From positions 1-54,754 of the forward strand of contig SLRZ01000066.1 of the NCBI GenBank assembly GCA_007130695.1: a DNA stretch of 54,754 bases, in the 5' to 3' direction. This document shows positions 35,165 to 43,206 of the stretch, piece by piece (position 1 is the first letter of the stretch; every line of letters starts with the position of its first letter). The notes under the pieces are model-generated. The model was not told the DNA's origin, did not search any database, and saw nothing but the letters and a program-made list of their open reading frames with translations. Source of the DNA: Nitriliruptoraceae bacterium (GTDB taxonomy: Bacteria > Actinomycetota > Nitriliruptoria > Nitriliruptorales > Nitriliruptoraceae). Made by a program: the position numbers and the translations under genes.

Positions 35165-36673
35165 GTGTCATCCTCGGCCCCGGAGACGACCTCGATCTGG
35201 CGTCGGACCGGCGCACCCCCGGAGTTCGCGCCACTGCCCGGTTCGACGAGCGCCGAGGTGGTGGTGATCGGGGCGGGGGTCACCGGGCTGACCACCGCCC
35301 TGCTGCTCGCCGGGTCGGGTGTCCAGGTCACGCTCGTTGAGGCGGGCGGGATCGGTGCCGGCACCACCGGTGACACCACGGGCAAGGTCACCTCACAGCA
35401 CGGCATGATCTACCGGGACCTGATCGAGCGTCACGGGGAGGCCACGGCCCGCGCCTACGGGCAGGTCAACGAACAGGCCATCGAGCAGATCGAAGCCCTC
35501 TGCCGGACCCACGACATCGACGCCGGCTTCCAACGGCGCGCCGCCTATCTCTACACCACTGCTCAGGACCGGGTCGCGGAACTGCACGCCGAGTTCGACG
35601 CGGCCCGCCGCCTCGGCCTTCCGGCGAACTGGGTCGACGACCCCGAGCTGCCCTTCGACGTGGCCGGGGCGGTGCGCTTCGACGACCAGGCCCAGCTGCA
35701 CCCCATGGATTACCTCGCCGGCCTGGCCGCCACGCTGGCGCCCATGCCGGGGGCCACCGTGCACACCTCGACCCGTGCCGTGAACGTGACGGAGACCGAC
35801 GGCCGGGTGGTGGTCACCACGGAACGCGGCGAGATCACGGCCGACCATGCGGTGCTCGCGACGCTGAGCCCGATCACCGACCGCGGGTTCGAGTTCGCCC
35901 GGCTCAGCCCGGTGCGCGCGTACGGCATCTCGGTCGCCGTCGACGACCCGGGGTTCGAAGGGATGTACCTCTCCGTCGACGACCCCTCCTGGTCGCTGCG
36001 CCGTTATGACGACGGACGGACCCGGCAGGTGGTCGTGGTCGGCGGGTCCCATCCGGTGGGGCGTGCACCGAAGGAGGATGGCCGGTTCGAACTGCTCGAA
36101 CGCTTCGCCCGGGAGCATTTCGAGGTCCGGGAGGTCACGGCGCGGTGGTCGGCCCAGGACCACACCGCGATGGACCGGCTGCCCTTCATCGGCCGGACCG
36201 CCTTCTCCGGGCACATCCACGTCGCCACCGGATTCCAGAAGTGGGGACTGAGTGCCGGCACCTTCGCCGCCCACCTGCTCACCGATCTGATCACCGGGCG
36301 CGACAACCCGCATGCCGCCACGTTCGCCCCGACCCGCCTGGAGGTGACCGCAGAGGCGACGTCGTTCCTGAAGCACAACCTCGAGGTCGCCCGGATGTTC
36401 GTGGAGGACCGGGTGCGTCCCGAGGCCGCCTCGATCGACGACATCCCACCGGGGCAGGGAGCCACGGTGCGTCTCGGCGCGGACCTCGTGGCCGTCAGCA
36501 AGGACCATGAGGGAAACGTGACCCGACGGTCCGCGACCTGCACGCACCTGGGGTGTGTGGTGCGGTGGAATCGGGCGGAGGCCAGCTGGGACTGCGGCTG
36601 CCACGGGTCGAGGTTCGACCGCGAGGGCCGGGTCCTGAACGGGCCGGCGACGACGCCGTTGCGCGAGCGCTGA
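35165..36673 (+). CDS. FAD-dependent oxidoreductase fused to a Rieske domain
   Basis: 502 residues from GTG 35165, chosen because AGGAG is six bases upstream; the in-frame ATG at 35159 has that sequence too close. The DAO-type FAD domain has [21 protein letters not shown] and DRLPFIGRT followed by [14 protein letters not shown]. The C-terminal Rieske [2Fe-2S] domain has CTHLGC and CGCHGSRFD, with both Cys and both His ligands. Such FAD-Rieske proteins (glycine/D-amino-acid-oxidase-like) act as electron-transfer oxidoreductases. It ends at the start of a universal-stress-protein remnant. Confidence 0.9.
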   Translation: MSSSAPETTSIWRRTGAPPEFAPLPGSTSAEVVVIGAGVTGLTTALLLAGSGVQVTLVEAGGIGAGTTGDTTGKVTSQHGMIYRDLIERHGEATARAYGQVNEQAIEQIEALCRTHDIDAGFQRRAAYLYTTAQDRVAELHAEFDAARRLGLPANWVDDPELPFDVAGAVRFDDQAQLHPMDYLAGLAATLAPMPGATVHTSTRAVNVTETDGRVVVTTERGEITADHAVLATLSPITDRGFEFARLSPVRAYGISVAVDDPGFEGMYLSVDDPSWSLRRYDDGRTRQVVVVGGSHPVGRAPKEDGRFELLERFAREHFEVREVTARWSAQDHTAMDRLPFIGRTAFSGHIHVATGFQKWGLSAGTFAAHLLTDLITGRDNPHAATFAPTRLEVTAEATSFLKHNLEVARMFVEDRVRPEAASIDDIPPGQGATVRLGADLVAVSKDHEGNVTRRSATCTHLGCVVRWNRAEASWDCGCHGSRFDREGRVLNGPATTPLRER

Positions 36674-36709
36674 ACTGCAGCCGCCAGCCCTCGTTCATCG
36701 CGCGAGGCA

Positions 36710-36861
36710 GGCGCTCGGACTCGTCGCCCCCGGCACTGATCGTGATGGCCACCCACGGACGCACCGGCCTCGCCCGGGTGTTGGCGGGAAGCGTCGCCAC
36801 CGAGGTCATTCGCCACGCCCCCGTGCCCGTGCTCACTCTGCGTCCCGAACACCTCCGCTGA
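36710..36861 (+). pseudogene. C-terminal remnant of a universal stress protein gene
   Basis: The open frame ends with [20 protein letters not shown]-type sequence, then [10 protein letters not shown], the last third of a Usp domain including the ATP-binding G-x-x-G..GS stretch. The first two thirds are absent: upstream in this frame is the Rieske gene's antisense-like or out-of-frame sequence with no Usp-like strand. It is therefore a truncated gene, not a full small protein. It overlaps the tail of the convergent F420-type gene by 29 bases. Confidence 0.7.
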
Positions 36862-37225
36862 CCGGCGCGGTGTCCATACGCAGATACTCGGTGATGCGCA
36901 GCATCCCCGGCGGACGCTTGACGGCGTCGCCGATCGCCTCCCACGCCTCGTCCCCGCCGATCAGGCGCGGGGCGGTGAGGTCGAATTCCTCCCCGCCGAC
37001 CGTGAGACGCGCGTGCCCGGCCGCCATGCTGTTCCTGACCCAGTCAGAGCGGGAGCCGTAGACGAGGATGAACACGTAGCCGCCGTCGACGGGGTGCGCG
37101 TCGAGTGGTGTGCGGTGGACCGTGCCCGAGGTGCGCCCGACATGGGTCAACACGGGTCGGACCCCGCGTCGGAGTTCGGCGGGGTTGAACACCCGCTTGT
37201 TGATGTGCGTCCACCAGCGGGGCAT
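36833..37225 (-). CDS. deazaflavin (F420)-dependent nitroreductase-family protein
   Basis: 130 residues from ATG 37225, with AGGAGGT ten bases upstream; the longer ORF to 37375 is a shadow. The pattern [71 protein letters not shown]-type order (split here: RVF, HVGRTSG, RTPL, DWVRNS) is that of the Ddn/DUF385 family, which uses reduced coenzyme F420. Members reduce quinones or nitro compounds and protect against oxidative stress. Its start is preceded by a GGGCC-N4-GGCCT dyad. Confidence 0.88.
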   Translation of the reverse strand: MPRWWTHINKRVFNPAELRRGVRPVLTHVGRTSGTVHRTPLDAHPVDGGYVFILVYGSRSDWVRNSMAAGHARLTVGGEEFDLTAPRLIGGDEAWEAIGDAVKRPPGMLRITEYLRMDTAPVSGGVRDAE

Positions 37226-37527
37226 CGGCACGCAGCCACCTCCTGTGCTCGGGCCACGCGGCCTCCGGCAACCGAGTCTGGCACGACACGACGTGCTGCG
37301 CGTCACAAAGGCGTCGGGTCGTCGGCGGCCGGCCCGGCCCCGAGGGTGGTGGCTGGCGTCCGGTCGCTGCGTCACCGCCGCCAGGTGTGTCGCAGGGGGT
37401 GAGTACCGTCGCGGAGCCGTCGCAGGGGCCCGGCGAGATCACCCACCGGTGTGGAAGGCGAACCGCGTCGCGCGTCCGGCCACGACGCGATCACACCCAC
37501 GGCACACGTGGGAGGAAGCGACACTTG
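37226..37527. other. 302-bp divergent intergenic region
   Basis: No gene supported. Promoter region for the leftward F420-type gene and the rightward exported-protein gene. CGTCGCAGGGG occurs twice near 37395-37430, and the DosR-like dyad is listed separately. Confidence 0.55.
37251..37264. promoter_or_regulatory. candidate DosR-like dyad before the F420-type gene
   Basis: GGGCC-ACGC-GGCCT fits GGGNC-N4-GNCCC at nine of ten fixed positions, 26 bases upstream of the start codon, close enough to overlap a promoter. Confidence 0.25.
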
Positions 37528-37998
37528 ATGCACCGCAACCTTCGCCGCCCGTCGACCCTTGCGGCCGGCGCCCTCGTCGCGGTCGCCGTCGCCGCTGGAT
37601 CCCTCGTCCTGCTGGTGCCGGGTGTCGTGGGCCTGGGCGGCGGTCACGCCGGCGAACAGGTCGCCGACCCCGACACGGACACCGTCGACGAGGATCTGGC
37701 GAGTGCGACCGCGGAACTCCACGCGCACCTGAACTGGTTGATCTGGAGTGACGACGGGCGGGTCGCCCCACCGGCAGCGGAGTTCGTCGTCCTGGCTGAC
37801 CAGACCATCGAACGCGCGACCGCCGAGGGGGAGGAGGAGGTCGCTGACCTCGTCAGGGCAGGCCGTGACGCCCTGCTGCGCGACGAGGGGCGCCTTCGGG
37901 CGCATGACCTGCTCGAGCAGGCCGAAACCATCGCGACCGGCGGTGACCTCGAGGGAGAGCACCGCTACGAGTCCGACGTCGATCCGGAGCGGGACTGA
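37528..37998 (+). CDS. exported or membrane-anchored hypothetical protein
   Basis: 156 residues from ATG 37528, behind GGAGGAAG. A short basic start (MHRNLRRPST) and one hydrophobic segment (LAAGALVAVAVAAGSLVLLVPGVVGL) form a signal peptide or anchor; no lipobox is seen. The remaining acidic domain has two helices (LASATAELHAHLNWLIWSDDG and ADQTIERATAEGEEEVADLV). No family is recognised. It precedes the Ntn-hydrolase gene by 167 bases. Confidence 0.75.
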   Translation: MHRNLRRPSTLAAGALVAVAVAAGSLVLLVPGVVGLGGGHAGEQVADPDTDTVDEDLASATAELHAHLNWLIWSDDGRVAPPAAEFVVLADQTIERATAEGEEEVADLVRAGRDALLRDEGRLRAHDLLEQAETIATGGDLEGEHRYESDVDPERD

Positions 37999-38165
37999 CC
38001 CAGTCCCGGTGTCTGCACGGGGCCATTGTTCCGCAGCGACCGGGAAGGGTCGGTCGAGAACCCGGCCGCTTCGCGCCGTGTCCACTTCCGGGTTGGAGTA
38101 CGGTGGCGGCAGGGCGGCCCGCCGAACGTTCTTCACCCGAGGCGGCGGACCTGAGGAGCGCCACG

Positions 38166-39401
38166 GTGTGCGACACGATGGTCCGGGTCGAGTCGGGGCG
38201 GGTGCTGTTCGCCAAGAACTCCGACCGGGATCCCAACGAGGCGCAGCTGCTCGAGTGGCATCCGTCGCGGACGCACGCCCGGGGCTCCTCGGTGCGCTGC
38301 ACCTACCTCGAGGTCGCCCAGGTCGAGCAGACCCACGCGGTGCTTCTCTCCCGGCCGTTCTGGATGTGGGGTGCCGAGATGGGCACGAACGAGCACGGCC
38401 TGACGATCGGCAACGAGGCCGTGTTCACCCGTGAGCCCTACGCGAAGACGGGGCTGACCGGCATGGACCTGCTGCGCCTGACCCTGGAACGTGCCGCCGA
38501 CCGTGAGCAGGCCGTGGCGGTCCTGACCGACCTCCTCGAGACCCATGGCCAGGGCGGCGGCTGCGGGCTCGAGGACGCGGACTTCACCTACCACAACAGC
38601 TTCCTGATCGCGGATCCCCACGGGGCGGTCGTCCTCGAGACGGCCGGACAGCACTGGGTCGTCGAGGAGGTCACGGCCGGCGCCCGCAGCATCTCCAACG
38701 GACTGACGATCGAACCCTTCGCCGGCCGCCACACCAACCGCCTGCGTACGAAGGTGTCCGCCTGCGGGCCGCGTCGCGCACTCACCGAGTCGGCCTGCGC
38801 CGTCGCCGAGGGGCCCGCGGACCTGGCGGCCACCCTGCGCAGCCACGGCGGCCACGGATCGGCCGGCCCACCGGACTACTCGCCGGTCAACGGCGCCATG
38901 GCCGCCCCGTGTATGCACGCCGGTGGGCTGCTCGCCGGGTCCCAGACGACCGGGTCGTGGATCTCGGAGCTGACCCCGGGGGGGAACCGCCACTGGGCGA
39001 CGGCGACCGCGGCGCCCTGCACCGCGCTGTTCAAGCCGGTCCGTGTCGACACGCCACTCGACCTCGGTCCCGAGCCCACCGACCGGTTCGACGACGCCAC
39101 CCTGTGGTGGCGCCACGAACGCCTGCACCGCACGGCACTGCGTGACCCGGCGACACTGTTGCCCCGTTTCGCCGCCGAACGCGACGCCGTCGAAGCCGGC
39201 TGGTTCGCCGACCCGGGGGACCCTGAGGACGCCTTCGCCGAGGCCGGCGAACTCACCGCGCGATGGCTCGCCGACGTGGAGGCGGCCGCCGGACCCGACA
39301 CCCGCCCCGGTTACGTGCAGCGGTACTGGCGCAAGCGCAACCACCGGGCCGGCCTGCCCCTCACGGCCTCGGTACCGGACGGGACACGCGCGCAGGCGTG
39401 A
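38166..39401 (+). CDS. C69/secernin-family Ntn hydrolase
   Basis: 411 residues from GTG 38166, behind TGAGGAG; an earlier in-frame ATG at 38103 would bury the key residue. The second codon is Cys (CDTMV), which becomes the N-terminal nucleophile after removal of the initiator. The following FAKNSDRDPNEAQLL motif and the EHGLTIGNEAVFTRE region match peptidase family C69 and secernins. Members are dipeptidases or amidohydrolases of the Ntn fold. Choosing the GTG start is supported both by the Shine-Dalgarno and by the required terminal Cys. Confidence 0.88.
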   Translation: MCDTMVRVESGRVLFAKNSDRDPNEAQLLEWHPSRTHARGSSVRCTYLEVAQVEQTHAVLLSRPFWMWGAEMGTNEHGLTIGNEAVFTREPYAKTGLTGMDLLRLTLERAADREQAVAVLTDLLETHGQGGGCGLEDADFTYHNSFLIADPHGAVVLETAGQHWVVEEVTAGARSISNGLTIEPFAGRHTNRLRTKVSACGPRRALTESACAVAEGPADLAATLRSHGGHGSAGPPDYSPVNGAMAAPCMHAGGLLAGSQTTGSWISELTPGGNRHWATATAAPCTALFKPVRVDTPLDLGPEPTDRFDDATLWWRHERLHRTALRDPATLLPRFAAERDAVEAGWFADPGDPEDAFAEAGELTARWLADVEAAAGPDTRPGYVQRYWRKRNHRAGLPLTASVPDGTRAQA

Positions 39402-39544
39402 GCGTGGTCGCCGTGCGGCCCGACCTGTCGTCGCCGCGGTGATGCGGGCCCATCGCGGCACTCGGCCCGTTGGGGTCGCGACCACTGCTGCACGTACGCT
39501 CTTCGGTTGGCGAACCATTCCTGCGAGGTCCGAGAGGTTCCAGC

Positions 39545-40426
39545 GTGGCCACCGAAACCGACAACGACACCGAAACCGGACGCGACCGCGAGTTCGACCT
39601 GGCGCGCCACGTCCTGGGTCAGCTCGGCCTGCGTGCCGTGCAGGACGACGACGGCGAGCACCACCTCGATCTCGACCTCGCCCCGGTCCACCTCGACGAC
39701 GAGGGGCACCTCGACTTCGGCGTGCTCGGTGTCTTCCTCGACATGGCCTCCTCACAGCCTCCCGAGATGCGCGGCGTCGGGCCGTGGCTGCACGCCGACA
39801 TGACCATCCACCGGCTGCGTGCGCCACGGGGTGACCGGCTGCGCACCGCCCCTCGGATGGCACGGATGGGTCGACGGACCGGCATCGTCGAGATCGAGGT
39901 CCACGACGACACGGGGGTCCACGTCGCCCGCAGCGTGCAGGAGGTCGCCTTCCCGCAGGGGGCACGGACCACGCCGACGCACGACGACGCCGGGGCGCGC
40001 GAGCGTTTCCGTCGGGTGTTCGACGGCCAGTGTCGGCTCGACGGACCGCTGCCGCAGGTGCTCGAGGTCGGACGCGGGCCGGACGAGGACGGCCGACCCG
40101 GCTGGTCGATGCCGCTCAGCGAGATCGCGCGCAACGGCTTCGGGGCGCTGCACGGCGGATCGGCCACCACGCTGGTCGACGCGGCGGCCGCCGGTGCCGT
40201 CGGTGAGCAGACGGGCCACGGGGCGCGAACGCTGAACGCCGCCGTGCGCTACCTCGCCGCCGGCGCCAAGGGCCCCTTCCGGGCCGAGCCGCAGGTGGTC
40301 GGCTTCGACGGGCGGGTGGCCACGGTCGCCGTATCGGTCCGCGACCTCGGTGCGGACGGGCGGCTGATCATCCTCGCCGACGCGGTGGTCGTCGCCGGTG
40401 ACGGCACGGGCACCGCGGGCGCCTGA
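39545..40426 (+). CDS. tandem hotdog-fold thioesterase-like protein
   Basis: 293 residues from GTG 39545, with AGAGG about seven bases upstream. The first half has a degenerate hotdog with LGVFLDMASSQPPEM and LHADMTIHRLRAPRGDRLRT. The second half has the PaaI-like signature NGFGALHGGSATTLVDAAAAGAV. It should act on an acyl-CoA or aromatic-CoA thioester; the first half resembles acyl-CoA thioesterase/dehydratase and may be non-catalytic. It is convergent with the response regulator gene. Confidence 0.82.
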   Translation: MATETDNDTETGRDREFDLARHVLGQLGLRAVQDDDGEHHLDLDLAPVHLDDEGHLDFGVLGVFLDMASSQPPEMRGVGPWLHADMTIHRLRAPRGDRLRTAPRMARMGRRTGIVEIEVHDDTGVHVARSVQEVAFPQGARTTPTHDDAGARERFRRVFDGQCRLDGPLPQVLEVGRGPDEDGRPGWSMPLSEIARNGFGALHGGSATTLVDAAAAGAVGEQTGHGARTLNAAVRYLAAGAKGPFRAEPQVVGFDGRVATVAVSVRDLGADGRLIILADAVVVAGDGTGTAGA

Positions 40427-40480
40427 CCGGAGGACGTCCCCGTCACCGCCACGGCCCGTGCCGGGCGCAGGCGCCGTGTT

Positions 40481-41152
40481 TCAGTCGCGGTGGCCGGCGA
40501 GGTAGAGCAGGACCGCACGCACCCGGCGGTGCACCGCCGCGTCGTCGGCGGGCAGGTCGAGCTTGGTCAGGATGGCGCCGATGTGCTTCTCGACCGCCCG
40601 GTCCGACAGGGTCAGTTCGTCCGCGATCGCGGTGTTCGAACGACCAGCCGCAACGAGGCCCAGGACCTCGAGCTCGCGTGCGGTCAGCCGTGCCAGTGGG
40701 CTGGTGCGCTGGGTGTGGCGCGCAACGACCAGCGCGTCGACCGCCGCCGGGTCGAGGACCGAGCCGCCCCGGGCCACCTCCCCGACAGCGTGCTGCAGTT
40801 GACGCAGGTCACCGACCCGTTCCTTGAGCAGGTAGGCGCGGCCCCGGGCACCCCCGTCGAACAGTCGCAGGGCGTAGTTGGGTTCGACGTACTGCGACAG
40901 GACGACGATGCCCAGCTCGGGACGCTGCTCGGCGAACAGTTCGGCGGCGACGATCCCCTCGTCGGTCCCGGTCGGCGGCATCCGGATGTCGGTGATCACG
41001 ACGTCGGGCTCGTGGCGTTCCACGGCCTCCAGGAGCTCCGGCAGGGTGGCGACGGCGTCGGCGAGCTCCAGGTCCCCGGAGCGTTCGAGGAGCAGTCGCA
41101 GCCCCTCGCGGATGAGGTAGCTGTCCTCGGCGACGACGAGCCGCAGCGCCAT
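40481..41152 (-). CDS. NarL/LuxR-type response regulator
   Basis: 223 residues from ATG 41152. The receiver domain has AEDSYLIREGL, the phosphoacceptor D55 in DVVITDIRMPP, the switch S/T-like residue in VVLSQY, and the LLKERVGD lysine. The C-terminal LuxR helix-turn-helix reads LTARELEVLGLVAAGRSNTAIADELTLSDRAVEKHIGAILTKL. It should be phosphorylated by the HisKA_3 kinase at 43207 and bind inverted repeats. The promoter has TAGGGT as a -10 box overlapped by a GGTGG-GT-CCACC dyad, suggesting autoregulation. Confidence 0.92.
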   Translation of the reverse strand: MALRLVVAEDSYLIREGLRLLLERSGDLELADAVATLPELLEAVERHEPDVVITDIRMPPTGTDEGIVAAELFAEQRPELGIVVLSQYVEPNYALRLFDGGARGRAYLLKERVGDLRQLQHAVGEVARGGSVLDPAAVDALVVARHTQRTSPLARLTARELEVLGLVAAGRSNTAIADELTLSDRAVEKHIGAILTKLDLPADDAAVHRRVRAVLLYLAGHRD

Positions 41153-41168
41153 GCATCCCCGCCTGTTC

Positions 41169-41183
41169 GGTGGGTCCACCCTA
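41169..41183 (-). promoter_or_regulatory. -10 box and dyad before the response regulator gene
   Basis: On the minus strand TAGGGT (41183-41178) fits a TANNNT -10 box, giving a leader of about 19 bases. It overlaps the dyad GGTGG-GT-CCACC (41169-41180). Confidence 0.4.
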
Positions 41184-41288
41184 CTGCCGGGCTTCGCGAC
41201 CGTGGCGGTGCCGGTCGCGGGCCGCGCTGCGCTCATCACAATCGGCCGGCGCTGCAACGTTCCCTCCGGACGCGGCATCTCCATCCGC

Positions 41289-42278
41289 TCATCCATCGAG
41301 GCTGGGGCGGGCCCGCTCCCCAGGGCGGGCCCGCCCGTCGCGCCCCCAGATGGGCTTTGAGGTCCACATTCGTCTGACGGCGAACCACAGGAGTGGGGCC
41401 GCGGCGACTGCGCTCCAGGCCGCGGGGATGTCCACGCGGCCGTAACCGGCGGTCATCGCGACACCGGCGACCGCCACAGCGAGCACCAGCAGTCCGCCGA
41501 CGAGCCGCCAGCCGGTGCTGGCGGGGTCCGCATTGCTGCGGGCCCACTGCGCGGCCGACCAGAACCAGCCGACCAGGAGCGCCAGCACGAGTAGGCCCCC
41601 TCGGGAGACGATGTCGTTGAACGGCACGACCGGCAGCTGCGACCCGCCGGCCACCAGTGCCGGGGGCCCGGTCCCGCCGTAGCGCCAGGCACCGAGGGCT
41701 GCGACGCCGACGGTGACGGCGACGACCGTGGCGATGCCGATCACCGCCCGACGAAGATCCACCGGGTGCCGTGCCGGCCGGCGGGCCCGGCGCGCCAGCC
41801 AGGCGGTCCACCCGACGGCCAGCGCGACGATGGGGGCGCGCGTGCCCTCCTCGGCGCCGTCGACCATCACGGCGAGGTCGTCGTGCACGAACGCCGCCCT
41901 GGCGACGACCGTCACGGGCACCGAAGTGGTGTTGGTGAGCGCGAGCCGGTGCGGGGCCCAGGCGACCTCGCAGCAGCGGAGAAGTTCGTTGAGCTCGATC
42001 GTGGTTGCGGGGCCCGCCACGACCACCACCTCACCGGCGGTCAGGTCCCACAGCCCGACCTCCACGGGGCCATCCGCCTCGACGCGGCCCACCAGCCGGT
42101 GGTAGTGCAGGTCACCGTCGTAGTTCGCGCTCGCGCCGGGCGCCAGCTCGACCGTCTCGTCGACCAGTCGCACGTCGCCGTGGGCGAGGACGGGGGACGC
42201 CGGTGCGAACGGGCCGAGCGCCACCAGCCCTGCCGCGGCGAGCAGGACGGTGACGCCCCGGAGCGAGGGGGGCGCCAT
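41289..42278 (-). CDS. secreted/membrane protein with predicted mature N-terminal His
   Basis: 329 residues; ATG 42278 shares one base with the previous gene's TGA (TGATG). A signal peptide (VTVLLAAAGLVALGPFAPASPVLA) is followed by HGDVRLVDETVELAPGA; cleavage after VLA would leave His as residue 1, as in CopC-like copper proteins. A beta-rich extracellular domain with a CC pair (LLRCCEVAW) comes next, then four membrane helices and a basic C-terminus. The N-terminal His, plus the adjacent cupredoxin gene, suggest a copper role (inference). No exact family is recognised. Confidence 0.75.
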   Translation of the reverse strand: MAPPSLRGVTVLLAAAGLVALGPFAPASPVLAHGDVRLVDETVELAPGASANYDGDLHYHRLVGRVEADGPVEVGLWDLTAGEVVVVAGPATTIELNELLRCCEVAWAPHRLALTNTTSVPVTVVARAAFVHDDLAVMVDGAEEGTRAPIVALAVGWTAWLARRARRPARHPVDLRRAVIGIATVVAVTVGVAALGAWRYGGTGPPALVAGGSQLPVVPFNDIVSRGGLLVLALLVGWFWSAAQWARSNADPASTGWRLVGGLLVLAVAVAGVAMTAGYGRVDIPAAWSAVAAAPLLWFAVRRMWTSKPIWGRDGRARPGERARPSLDG

Positions 42279-43036
42279 CAGCGGACCTCGAGCGTCCCGC
42301 GCATCTCCTCGTGACCGGGGATGTCGCAGATGACCTCGTAGGTGCCGGGCGCGATGTCGACCGGGATGCGCACGCCCTGGCTGGCGGGGATCACGACGTC
42401 GAGGTCGGTGCCCTCGACGGTGTAGGTGTGACGGAACGGTTCCTGGTTGTCGACGAAGAGGGTGTCGCCGGCGTCGACGACCGTGTGGTCGGGGAAGTCG
42501 TGTTCCGTGATGGCGACCTCGACGTCGCCGGACTCGATCTCCTCACCGGTACTGGCCAGCGAGGCCACGGTGCCCACGAGCAGGACGACGCCCGTAAGGA
42601 CGACGGCCGCGGCCCCGAGGCGCCGGGCGCCCGCCGCAGCGGCTGCGCGCAGGACCTGGACCGCCGCCACCACCGCGAGCAGTCGACCGCCGAGGGCGAC
42701 CGCGGCATGGACGAAGTCGAGCCCGGAGGAGGGGTGTGCCAGGTGTTCGGCCGTCCCCAGGCCGCCGATGCCGACCAGCAGGCTGATGGCGCCGAGGACG
42801 ACCACCCCGGTGCGGGGCAGCCACCGCAGCAGCCCGAGCCCGATCCCGACGACGACCGCGCTGATCGCCAGCGGTGGGATGATCGTGGGGATCAGGGCCA
42901 TGAAGATCACGTCGACGGCGGTGAAGACGCCGACGGTCCAGATCAGCAGGCGTCGCCAGGCGGCGGCACCCTCGTCACCATGGTCGGGTGGCCGTGTGGT
43001 GTCGGGGGTGGAGGGGGTGGGGGCGATGGCGGCCAT
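42278..43036 (-). CDS. membrane-anchored cupredoxin
   Basis: 252 residues from ATG 43036. Four hydrophobic helices (about 28-150) precede a C-terminal cupredoxin domain (about 165-252). Copper ligands are visible: His in FRHTYTVEG and Cys-His-Met in YEVICDIPGHEEMRG, the type-1 copper loop. The domain should lie outside the cytoplasmic membrane and carry electrons or bind copper. It overlaps the next gene by one base, and its promoter region is shared with the sensor kinase gene. Confidence 0.85.
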   Translation of the reverse strand: MAAIAPTPSTPDTTRPPDHGDEGAAAWRRLLIWTVGVFTAVDVIFMALIPTIIPPLAISAVVVGIGLGLLRWLPRTGVVVLGAISLLVGIGGLGTAEHLAHPSSGLDFVHAAVALGGRLLAVVAAVQVLRAAAAAGARRLGAAAVVLTGVVLLVGTVASLASTGEEIESGDVEVAITEHDFPDHTVVDAGDTLFVDNQEPFRHTYTVEGTDLDVVIPASQGVRIPVDIAPGTYEVICDIPGHEEMRGTLEVR

Positions 43037-43123
43037 GGTCGGTCCTGTCGTGGGCGGGCCTCAGCCTGCGCCCGCCACGGCCCGGGGGACAGGGCGCGGG
43101 CACGCGCGTCGGCCGGGTGCCGC

Positions 43124-43153
43124 CCCCACCGTCGGCGGTGGGGTGTGCACCCC
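43124..43153. promoter_or_regulatory. hairpin and GGGGTG-TG-CACCCC dyad, cupredoxin/kinase promoter
   Basis: CCCCACCG-TCGG-CGGTGGGG (43124-43143) is a perfect 8-bp inverted repeat. It overlaps GGGGTG-TG-CACCCC (43140-43153), a second dyad. Both lie between the divergent cupredoxin and kinase genes. The second resembles 46051-46064. Confidence 0.45.
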
Positions 43154-43206
43154 TTCCCTTTTCGTGCGCCGATGGGGATGATGTCGTCGGGGGTCGAGGA
43201 ACACGG

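Noticed and set aside
36553-36861. Intact 102-aa gene at 36553
   Set aside because: Only its last 45-50 codons resemble a Usp domain; the rest lies out of frame inside the Rieske gene, so a remnant is the better reading.
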